Virus record (IMG/VR): IMGVR_UViG_3300010151_000130
Location: 1-26,231 of that record
Source: a virus
Length of the DNA: 26,231 nucleotides
Reading direction: 5' to 3' (one strand)
A model generated the notes under the pieces. That model saw nothing but the letters and a program-made list of their open reading frames with translations, searched no databases and was not told the origin of the DNA. A program made the translations under genes and the position numbers. Of the stretch, positions 20,684 through 26,231 are shown one piece after another. Each line of letters starts with the position of its first letter. Within the stretch, counting starts at the first letter, position 1.

Positions 20684-21586
20684 TTTATTATCCTCTATTT
20701 GTAGAGGATAATCAGCAAAAGACTTCAATTTTTTCGCTTCTCTTTTAGAGAGAGTTCCGTCGTCTCCGAGAACATTCTTTAAATCTTTATATAACCTGAT
20801 ATAATAATACTTCTCAAGCATCTTATAGATGACATTCTTGGGAAGTTTGTTATATTTCCCATACTTCTTTATTTGTTCTGGAGTCATATCACGATTAAAT
20901 CCATCATCTTTGGCTTTAGTGATATCCTGCCCTATATTGATAATGTCTTTCATATCTTGTTCTATTTCCTTCAATTTTCCGGAAACAGCAGTGCTCAGGT
21001 TGGCAACATCATCATCATCTAATTCTTCCAATTCCTTGAAGTCGATAAGATCACGAACAAATTCACCCTTAACAACATCTAAACCATAGACCTTATTTTT
21101 AAATTGCTTAACATATAAGTTTGCATCTATTGGAGAAGAGTCTGAAATTTTCTCAAATTTGTTTGTTCCTATGTTATAAACAGCATCAGATAAGTCATTT
21201 GCACGATTAAATATATTTTCGTCTACTATAACAAAATAGTTTATGGGGTGTTTAGTTCCTGTAATTTCTTTTCCATTAGCACGCAGTGCTTCTTTCTTCA
21301 GTTTATCATGCATCATTGCACGTTTCTCTACAGGAACATCAAAAAGAATATTAATATCTAAATCGGCATCTTTTCTATATTGTTTTGTTAGAATGGAACC
21401 TATCAATCTATAATCTTTAACCGATGCAATTTTAGAAAATTTTTCTATTTGCTTTTCTATTGTGCTTCTAATGTGTCGTTTTAATGTTGGACGTTTAGAA
21501 TGAAATCTATCAAAGATACTCCTCGAATAATCTTTCCGAGGAATATCAATGATAGATTCAATCAATTTGTTATATGTGAGTCCCAT
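20669..21586 (-). CDS. GSx(n)DxD nucleotidyltransferase with capsid-targeting-like leader (305 aa)
   Basis: The start is the ATG at 21586 (TGATG overlap with the upstream stop, GAGG just before), not the TTG one codon earlier. The leader MGLTYNKLIES has LIE at residues 8-10, the position of the T4 internal-protein cut. The core shows the polymerase-beta-type nucleotidyltransferase signature: IGSILTKQYRKDADLDINIL with G63-S64 and metal-binding D75 and D77; a third acid may be D121 or nearby in NYFVIVDE. The rest is helical and acidic (DFKELEELDDDDVANL). Family members transfer nucleotides to proteins, RNA or small molecules. Relatives with this layout are, from memory, found in T4-like marine phages. 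The target is unknown. If packaged, it could act on the host right after injection. Confidence 0.8.
   Translation of the reverse strand: MGLTYNKLIESIIDIPRKDYSRSIFDRFHSKRPTLKRHIRSTIEKQIEKFSKIASVKDYRLIGSILTKQYRKDADLDINILFDVPVEKRAMMHDKLKKEALRANGKEITGTKHPINYFVIVDENIFNRANDLSDAVYNIGTNKFEKISDSSPIDANLYVKQFKNKVYGLDVVKGEFVRDLIDFKELEELDDDDVANLSTAVSGKLKEIEQDMKDIINIGQDITKAKDDGFNRDMTPEQIKKYGKYNKLPKNVIYKMLEKYYYIRLYKDLKNVLGDDGTLSKREAKKLKSFADYPLQIEDNKSVDS
20687..20712. other. Perfect hairpin between convergent genes
   Basis: An 11-bp perfect stem (20687-20697 with 20702-20712) encloses the loop TTTG, just after the rightward stop at 20683 and inside the last codons of the leftward nucleotidyltransferase gene. 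Its position suits a transcription end for the rightward gene, but no T tract follows on either strand, so intrinsic termination would be weak. It may instead protect mRNA 3' ends. Confidence 0.55.
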
Positions 21587-21786
21587 CAATCCTCTTCAAA
21601 AATTTCCTCTGGATCATAGTTAAAATATTCATTCAAAGCAGCAGTAGTTATGTTCATATTTTCTAAAATTTCGTAAATATTTTCGGTCTCTATTGTTTCT
21701 TCTGTTAGGATACCACCTTCCATAAGGCCATCAAAAAAATCTGAAACAATTTGTTCGACTAATTCTTTATGTTCTAAATTGTGCAT
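21586..21786 (-). CDS. Small acidic protein (66 aa)
   Basis: This helical and strongly acidic protein begins MHNLEHKELVEQIVSDF, with an (L)xE site at residues 9-11, continues FDGLMEGGILTEETIETENI, and ends in ALNEYFNYDPEEIFEED. It has a strong ribosome site (AAAGGAG) before the ATG. The stop overlaps the nucleotidyltransferase ATG (TGATG), so the two are made together. A small acidic partner directly ahead of a nucleotidyltransferase could be an inhibitor or cofactor, as in toxin-antitoxin pairs, or just another small head protein. No family recognised. Confidence 0.7.
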   Translation of the reverse strand: MHNLEHKELVEQIVSDFFDGLMEGGILTEETIETENIYEILENMNITTAALNEYFNYDPEEIFEED

Positions 21787-21819
21787 AATTTGCTCCTTTA
21801 TTAATTTAGATTTTTTTCT

Positions 21820-21837
21820 AATCGTCTATAGACGATT
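21820..21837. other. 18-bp perfect palindrome in an intergenic gap
   Basis: AATCGTCTATAGACGATT is self-complementary over all 18 bases and lies in the 63-bp gap between two leftward genes. As RNA it makes a 7-bp stem with a TATA loop. As DNA it could be an operator for a dimeric protein. On neither strand is it followed by a T tract long enough for a terminator; the leftward continuation is A-rich. Confidence 0.6.
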
Positions 21838-21849
21838 TCATTTTATGTC

Positions 21850-22134
21850 TTATTTTGTTTTCTTTAACATTTCGTCTAATTGAAATGCTAAATTAAAGAT
21901 ATAATCAATTGCCTCATTAACATAAATGGCAGTGTCTTCTTCATTAAGAGATTCGTTTAAACTTCCATCTAGAATATCAGAAAGATATTGCTCTGCAAGA
22001 GAAAGCGACCCCCCTTCAATATTTTGAACCTCTGTTATTTCTTCATTGAGAGGTTCTGGTTGCGGGGAATGAGACACAACAACTTGCATTGCTGCATCTT
22101 TAAGGCTGTTATGGGAGTTTCTAGAAATTGTCAT
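21850..22134 (-). CDS. Small acidic protein with MTISR leader (94 aa)
   Basis: The first residues, MTISRNSHNSLKDAAM, match the start of the next upstream gene product (MTISRKTHNNLNEDIL), though the rest differs. The middle is acidic and repetitive (GSLNESLNEEDTAIYVNEA), and the C-terminal part is helical (IDYIFNLAFQLDEMLKKTK). It has an AAGGAA ribosome site. The shared leader suggests a common sorting or processing signal. Here the expected (L/I)xE cut is LKD at 11-13, with Asp for Glu, though PLNEE at 28-32 offers another site. No family recognised and no membrane segment. Confidence 0.7.
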   Translation of the reverse strand: MTISRNSHNSLKDAAMQVVVSHSPQPEPLNEEITEVQNIEGGSLSLAEQYLSDILDGSLNESLNEEDTAIYVNEAIDYIFNLAFQLDEMLKKTK

Positions 22135-22164
22135 AGTTAGGTTCCTTTTTATTTTCTAATTATA

Positions 22165-22887
22165 TTATCTATCTTCTGGATAAGTATATGGGGGATTTTT
22201 TTCTCCGCCCGGGTTTTCAATTTTCTTTTTTATGTCATATTTCCATTCCCCGGCATTCGGGTGGTCTTGTGCTGCTTTGAGAACTTCATGGTTGTCGCTG
22301 TGCTGCCACGCGTGCCATACAGTCTCTTCACCGGATTTGGGGTGTTTAAGTGCGGCTAGTGCAATATTGGGATTTTTATGGCCCCCCATAGGAGCAATAC
22401 TATCTTCATCAGAGTATGAGTGAGAAAGTATCAGGTTTCCAAGTTCGTCATCTTCCCGAGCATCATGATGCATCGATGCATGATATAATGTCTTGGTGTC
22501 CGCTTTTGAATGCTGAACAGCCGCTTTAACGACACTTAAATCATCATGCTTCGCAGCAATTCTTGTGTCGTGATGATCCGACAAAGAATGAGAAAGTGCA
22601 ACTTTAACAGTATCTGGATCATCACTACGAGCAAAATGTTCAACATGTTCTTTATTAGCATCAGAGTGCGATAATGCCATTTTGGCAATTTGATGCATGG
22701 TCACCTCGGATTTTGGTTTTTGAACATTCGGGTTCCGGCGAACAACCCGGACACCCTTTCGACCTTCTTCATCATGTGTGGACCAGTCTGGCCCGTGTCG
22801 CCGATCTTCGTTAATTGAGCGAGAAGGAAAAATAACATTCAATATATCTTCGTTCAAATTATTATGTGTTTTTCTTGATATTGTCAT
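22165..22887 (-). CDS. Helical-repeat protein with MTISR leader (240 aa)
   Basis: The leader MTISRKTHNNLNED has an (L)xE site at residues 11-13. A basic stretch (RKGVRVVRRNPNVQKPKS) follows. From ~60 to 220 there are about six divergent repeats of roughly 26 residues of the type (D)xxV..A..H(S/P)(x8-9)A..HxD, for example DDLSVVKAAVQHSKADTKTL and NPNIALAALKHPKSGEETV. They resemble variant leucine-rich (LRV) or HEAT-like helical repeats and match those of the 25336-26231 gene and the end of the 23032-24255 gene. These scaffolds usually bind protein. The C-terminus is polar (GGEKNPPYTYPEDR). The ribosome site is weak (AAAGAG). GC-richer than its neighbours. Confidence 0.75.
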   Translation of the reverse strand: MTISRKTHNNLNEDILNVIFPSRSINEDRRHGPDWSTHDEEGRKGVRVVRRNPNVQKPKSEVTMHQIAKMALSHSDANKEHVEHFARSDDPDTVKVALSHSLSDHHDTRIAAKHDDLSVVKAAVQHSKADTKTLYHASMHHDAREDDELGNLILSHSYSDEDSIAPMGGHKNPNIALAALKHPKSGEETVWHAWQHSDNHEVLKAAQDHPNAGEWKYDIKKKIENPGGEKNPPYTYPEDR

Positions 22888-22946
22888 TTGAGTGTTCTCT
22901 TTATTATATATTCTTTTGTTCTTCTTGTTACGACATTCGATGAACT

Positions 22947-23081
22947 TTACTTGAATGTTTGAGCAGAATAATCATCTACTGAGTCTAAAAACTGCACACA
23001 GGATTTTAATAAAATATTGGATCCAACTAATTCATATTTCTCTTCTGAGAGAATTTTGTTTTTCCAATTTTTTAAAAACAT
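22947..23081 (-). CDS. Short overlapping frame (44 aa): separate gene or frameshifted C-terminus
   Basis: A 44-codon frame starts at ATG 23081 inside the 3' end of the 407-residue gene (+1 frame, 50-bp overlap) and continues well past that gene's stop to TAA at 22947. Its sequence (MFLKNWKNKILSEEKYELVG, then SNILLKSCVQFLDSVDDY) reads like a real helical protein end and fills an otherwise empty gap. There is only a weak ribosome site (GGTGA). An A6 run at 23071-23076 lies in the overlap, so a +1 shift or an indel could instead join it to the helical-repeat protein. The remaining gap up to 22888 shows nothing else. Confidence 0.5.
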   Translation of the reverse strand: MFLKNWKNKILSEEKYELVGSNILLKSCVQFLDSVDDYSAQTFK

Positions 23082-24255
23082 ATTCACCAGCCTTAGGATG
23101 ATCTCTGATCTTTTTGGCTATTTCTGGATCATCTCTGTTTATTGGGGGTACAACCATACTTAAAGTAAAATCATCAACATTAGGATGATCTATGATCTTT
23201 CTGGCCATTTCTGGATCATCTCCGTGGTGAACTGCAATACGTGTTAAAAAAGCCGAAGAAACTTCACCAGCCTTAGGATGACCCATGATCTTTCTGACTA
23301 CTTCTGGTTCATCATGATGGTGATCTATCATTATTCTCATACTACGTTCCTCGCCGTCGGTCCATGCGGCATTGAATTTAGGATTATTTAAAACACCCTT
23401 CCAATCACCTTTATATCCACCCGGAAACGTGAATTGATGATGCACTTGTTGTTCAGATCTTTTTGGCAATAACTCGTGTGTTTTTTCTGCCACTTCATCA
23501 TGATTTTCAATAAGAGAATTCTGGCTGTCAACAATTCCTCTATCCGAATATCCATGACCAAGAACGGGATGTGTTGTTCCTTCTTTGGTGTAGAGCATGA
23601 ATCCATGTCCCTGAGAATATCCTGTCATGAATTGGTCATTAGAAGCAACACACCAAGTAGCATTCTCCCCGCAACTTGGTTTTATGAATTCCCTTTGTGC
23701 TTGTTTGACTCTATCTTTTCCATGCGTCTTATTGTGGAAATTATAAACATCCAATGGACCATGAGAATCAGTTTCAATTGTCCCCAATTTATGCTCGGAA
23801 AACTCATCCAGAATCTTTCTTTCTTTTTCTGAGCCACCCATATGTTTCTTTGATTCTATTGGATGAACTTCATCCAAGTGTTCAGTTGCATGTTCTGGAG
23901 TGTGATACCACCCAATATTGTGTTCGGGATCAACTTTCCCCTTAGCCTTCGCACTCCTATACCTTTTCATGATATTCTTGACCATTGGAGAATCTTCATT
24001 ATCTTCATGTCGCACATGATCATCAAGAACCCATTTGGCAACAATCATTCTTTCAGCATGATTCTGACCGTGGTCTATAGAAAATTCCATAGCACCACGC
24101 ATCCATTTGTTCCAGTCTGACCAGTTATTCAACTCATCGCCTGCGTTTTGAACGTCATGATCTTTATGCAATTTCATAAAGCGATTGATTTCATTCTCTC
24201 TGGCTTCAAAGAGATAGTTCTCGTTAATAAATCTTATAAATCTTATAATGCTCAT
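23032..24255 (-). CDS. TWCVAS-domain protein with C-terminal helical repeats (407 aa)
   Basis: The leader (FIRFINENYLFEARENE) contains LFE followed by A at residues 15-18, and INE at 10-12, both possible prohead-protease sites. Residues ~25-130 are helical, His- and Trp-rich. A globular alpha/beta domain at ~150-265 contains GENATWCVASNDQFMTGYS (C202) and GFMLYTKEG, ending GIVDSQNSLI. From memory a WC(T/V)AS...YS...LY core recurs in large phage proteins, often beside helical repeats, but no activity is known to me. Residues 305-395 hold about three repeats (DEPEVVRKIMGHPKAGEVSS, DDPEMARKIIDHPNVDDF, DDPEIAKKIRDHPKAGEY) related to the flanking repeat genes. It overlaps the upstream gene as ATGA. 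The C-terminus may be extended by the frame at 22947-23081. Confidence 0.75.
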   Translation of the reverse strand: MSIIRFIRFINENYLFEARENEINRFMKLHKDHDVQNAGDELNNWSDWNKWMRGAMEFSIDHGQNHAERMIVAKWVLDDHVRHEDNEDSPMVKNIMKRYRSAKAKGKVDPEHNIGWYHTPEHATEHLDEVHPIESKKHMGGSEKERKILDEFSEHKLGTIETDSHGPLDVYNFHNKTHGKDRVKQAQREFIKPSCGENATWCVASNDQFMTGYSQGHGFMLYTKEGTTHPVLGHGYSDRGIVDSQNSLIENHDEVAEKTHELLPKRSEQQVHHQFTFPGGYKGDWKGVLNNPKFNAAWTDGEERSMRIMIDHHHDEPEVVRKIMGHPKAGEVSSAFLTRIAVHHGDDPEMARKIIDHPNVDDFTLSMVVPPINRDDPEIAKKIRDHPKAGEYVFKKLEKQNSLRREI

Positions 24256-25283
24256 TTTTTCACACCCTTTGCTTTATTTTTCCAAAACAAATTCCGTAGT
24301 TTTCCAATAAAATTTGATTGCTTATACTTCTTCCAAGATGTGTCATCAGTCGCATGATGTGTAGGAGGTGTCGCCACAACATCTTCATTTGTTGGATTTG
24401 TTGGACGCCTATGACGATGCAAATGTCTATGGAACATATCCATTTGTTTCTGTGAACGTTTTAAATCTTCTGGTGTGGGTGTGGTTAATGAAATATGCCT
24501 TCTTTGCTCTGAAGAAAGAGCAGATTTATCTGGGGGGTCTTCGGGGGGACTTTCCCCACGAAGTTGCCTCAGTTGTTTTTCCATACTATAAAGGTTGTTA
24601 AGTGCAATAATTTCATGTTCAGTCTCAACAGAAGACTTCCGTCTTGGAGGTGGGTCCGACCCCCACATTCCAGCATTATCGCCAATGGAAGAAGATAAAT
24701 CCCCCTGTGTTCTTCTACTCTGTAACATATCCTCCTGTTTTCTTCTACCCCTTATTGCATCATACACACCTCTTGTTCCTTCTTTTTTACGGGTTAATTC
24801 TTTTATTTTTTTTCTACGTCTTATTATGTCTCTAATACCTTCATATAAAGATTCTCCCATAATATCATGGAAACGATGTGCAGACTTTAATGAATCATCA
24901 GGAACAGAATGTGCTAATTCCCTTGCAAGTGTTAATGTATTATTAATACGCTCAGAATCAATCCCTGCTTCTTTCATGTGATCTGCAATATCATCATGAC
25001 GGTGAGTGGTTCTCATTTGTTTATTGTAGTGGTTATTCTGTTGATCATGGAAGTCATGTCTTCTTTGATCTTCTGGAGACATTCTATTCTTCATTGACAC
25101 ATAGGAATCATGTGATGTGCCTCTTCTTCCGTATTTGTTTTCTATTTGTTGTAATTTCTTCACATGAAAGTCGGACTGTCTTCCTGCAAGATGCCAATTG
25201 AATGCCTGTTTTCCGAGGTTATTCAATTGTTCTTGATGGTGGTCAGAAGTTTGTTCTTTTATGAATATATTGAACTTTTTCAT
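24252..25283 (-). CDS. His/Arg-rich helical protein with capsid-targeting-like leader (343 aa)
   Basis: The leader MKKFNIFIKEQ is the closest in the window to the T4 pattern MKTYQEFIAEA, with IKE at residues 8-10. The remainder is almost all charged helix: DHHQEQLNNLGKQAFNWHLA, SPEDQRRHDFHDQQNNHYNK, a basic stretch IRDIIRRRKKIKELTRKK, then polar and proline-rich linkers (SDPPPRRKS, ESPPEDPPDKS) and HRHLHRHRRPTNPT near the end. It is strongly basic with many histidines, suggesting DNA contact inside the head. No enzyme motif or membrane segment is seen. It has an AGGTG ribosome site, and its stop overlaps the next ATG (ATGA). No family recognised. Confidence 0.72.
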   Translation of the reverse strand: MKKFNIFIKEQTSDHHQEQLNNLGKQAFNWHLAGRQSDFHVKKLQQIENKYGRRGTSHDSYVSMKNRMSPEDQRRHDFHDQQNNHYNKQMRTTHRHDDIADHMKEAGIDSERINNTLTLARELAHSVPDDSLKSAHRFHDIMGESLYEGIRDIIRRRKKIKELTRKKEGTRGVYDAIRGRRKQEDMLQSRRTQGDLSSSIGDNAGMWGSDPPPRRKSSVETEHEIIALNNLYSMEKQLRQLRGESPPEDPPDKSALSSEQRRHISLTTPTPEDLKRSQKQMDMFHRHLHRHRRPTNPTNEDVVATPPTHHATDDTSWKKYKQSNFIGKLRNLFWKNKAKGVKK

Positions 25284-25335
25284 TTTATTTCACCTGTGTG
25301 GGGTATAGATCTATTTAGGAAATCTAGTTTGTTGT

Positions 25336-26231
25336 TTACCCAATGTTGGTCCGTGAGTCCCTTAATGGATGCTCTAATGCCGCCCGGACCACAGAGGGAT
25401 CTTTGTGTCTTGCCGCACGCACCACAGCCCCAGAATTCGCCGCTGGATGCTTCAATGCCGCATGGACCACAGAGGGATCTTCGTGTTGTGCCGCCCTCTC
25501 CACAGCATAAGAACTCACCTCTGGATGCTTCAATGCCGCATGGACCACAGAGGCATCTTCGTGTCCTGCCGCCCACATCACAGCCTCAGAACTCACCTTT
25601 GAATGCTTCAATGCCGCATGGACCACAGAGGGATCTTCGTGTCTTGCCGCACGCGCCACAGCATCAGAATTCACCTTTGAATGCCCCAATGCCGCATGGA
25701 CCACAGAGGCATCTTTGTGTTGTGCCGCATGCTCCACAGCATCAGAATCCGCCTTTGAATGCCCCAATGCCGCATGGGCCACAGAGGCATCTTTGCGTTT
25801 TGCCGCCATCATCACAGCATAAGAACTCACCTTTGGATGCTTCAATGCTGCATGGGCCACAGAGGCATCTTTGTGTCCTGCCGCCCTCTCCACAGCCCCA
25901 GAATTCGCCAATGAATGCCCCAATGCCGCATGGGCCACAGAGGGATCTTCGTGTTTTGCCGCACGCGCCACAGCATCAGAATTCACCTTTGAATGCCCCA
26001 ATGCCGCATGGACCACAGAGGCATCTTTGTGTTGTGCCGCATGCGCCACAGTATGAGAACTCACCTCTGAATGCTTCAATGCCGCATGGGCCACAGAGGG
26101 ATCTTTGTGTCCTGCCGCATAATACACAGCCCCAGAACTCACCTTTGAATGCTTCAATGCCGCCCGGGCCACAGAGGGATCTTCGTGGTTTGCCGCATGC
26201 GTCACAGCATTAGAATTCACCTTTGAATGCC
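25336..26231 (-). CDS. 26-residue helical-repeat protein, 5' end outside window (partial)
   Basis: The frame is open from the window edge (codons readable from 26229) to TAA at 25336. It consists almost wholly of 26-residue repeats: ten complete and one partial unit after an incomplete first one. The consensus is H(K/E)D(P/A)SV(A/V)xAALxH(S/P)xxxSxAVxxAAx. The pattern is like variant leucine-rich (LRV) repeats, two short helices per unit, which stack into a curved protein-binding surface. The most variable residues are the pair after AV (YY, AH, AR, ER, MM, MW, VR), probably on one face. DNA units are nearly identical 78-mers. It ends abruptly in HPLRDSRTNIG without a capping domain. Related repeats occur in the 240- and 407-residue proteins. 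The leader is not visible, so packaging cannot be judged. Confidence 0.8.
   Translation of the reverse strand, partial: HSKVNSNAVTHAANHEDPSVARAALKHSKVSSGAVYYAAGHKDPSVAHAALKHSEVSSHTVAHAAQHKDASVVHAALGHSKVNSDAVARAAKHEDPSVAHAALGHSLANSGAVERAAGHKDASVAHAALKHPKVSSYAVMMAAKRKDASVAHAALGHSKADSDAVEHAAQHKDASVVHAALGHSKVNSDAVARAARHEDPSVVHAALKHSKVSSEAVMWAAGHEDASVVHAALKHPEVSSYAVERAAQHEDPSVVHAALKHPAANSGAVVRAARHKDPSVVRAALEHPLRDSRTNIG
25360..26231. repeat. 78-bp tandem repeat array
   Basis: About eleven 78-bp units in direct array fill the gene. Units at 25644-25732 and 25956-26044 are identical over 89 bp and lie exactly four units (312 bp) apart, which suggests segmental duplication within the array. Base differences cluster in a few codons per unit. 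The array also leaves other frames open on both strands, which should not be read as genes. Confidence 0.9.

Noticed and set aside
20687-20712. Intrinsic terminator for the convergent pair
   Set aside because: The stem is perfect, but no T tract follows on either strand, so it is listed only as a hairpin.
25280-25576. Leftward 98-codon Cys/Gly-rich frame at the end of the array
   Set aside because: Its body is the out-of-frame reading of the repeats. Only its last ~30 codons and the ATGA junction are interesting, and those are kept as a finding rather than a gene.
25164-26213. Long rightward open frame (349 codons) across the repeat array
   Set aside because: It is antisense to the 26-residue repeat gene. 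A 78-bp unit divisible by three keeps every stop-free frame open across the array, and the product is a monotonous PHGPQR repeat with no ribosome site support.
25360-26231. CRISPR array
   Set aside because: Units are 78 bp, in frame, nearly identical throughout and without unique spacers; they encode a protein repeat.
25336-26231. Diversity-generating retroelement variable region
   Set aside because: Variation is among tandem units, there is no adenine-specific template/variable pair, and no reverse transcriptase is present in the window.

Overview
The window looks like part of the genome of a large tailed phage, most likely a marine T4-like myovirus with a Gram-negative host. This is judged from gene content, not from any search. 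The DNA is AT-rich and densely packed. It has many 1-4 nt stop/start overlaps, many short unrecognised ORFs, exact T4-type late promoter boxes (TATAAATA) and several proteins whose N-termini resemble the T4 capsid-targeting sequence. No ribosomal RNA, tRNA, CRISPR array or insertion sequence was seen. The host cannot be named from this window; a probable lipoprotein protease argues for a Gram-negative one.

Layout. Positions 1-150 hold the tail of a rightward gene and an intrinsic terminator. A leftward HNH endonuclease (150-671) is divergent from a rightward cassette (760-2320): a trypsin-like lipoprotein protease, two tiny membrane peptides joined by stop/start overlaps, and a RuvC-fold resolvase. 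From 2301 to the end almost everything reads leftward. In order of position this is: a membrane-spanning lipoprotein-like protein with a second reading frame overlapping its 5' end (2301-3321); five small conserved-looking phage proteins (3356-5277); a 1087-residue proline-rich, repeat-bearing protein (5314-8577); a membrane protein; a 649-residue protein ending in an HNH motif; and a HIGH-type nucleotidyltransferase. Next come a 1537-residue cysteine-rich adhesin with a von Willebrand A domain (11715-16328), a 35-residue membrane peptide, a ligase-like KxDG nucleotidyltransferase coupled to a PD-(D/E)xK exonuclease (16484-18282), and a run of small and basic proteins (18321-20368). One isolated rightward gene lies at 20432-20683, followed leftward by a GSx(n)DxD nucleotidyltransferase and small acidic proteins. 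A cluster of helical-repeat proteins closes the window (22165-26231), and its last member runs off the edge.

How they may work together. The HNH, RuvC-like, exonuclease and ligase-like genes form a nucleic-acid processing set; the exonuclease/ligase-like pair has its own sigma70-like promoter. The large adhesin, the proline-rich protein and the leftward genes behind TATAAATA boxes look like late, virion-related functions. The most interesting inference is that about ten leftward proteins start with a short amphipathic leader ending in (L/I)xE. Three have the glutamate exactly at residue 10, as in T4 internal head proteins. They may be packaged in the capsid and injected. They include a nucleotidyltransferase, a very basic protein and two proteins with variant leucine-rich-like repeats. 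One helical-repeat gene has a 78-bp tandem array that looks recently expanded.

Limits. Family names rest on motifs read by eye. Several small genes and all promoters are predictions. Two places (near 3300 and near 23075) show overlapping frames beside A6 runs, so an overlap, a programmed frameshift and a sequencing indel cannot be told apart here.
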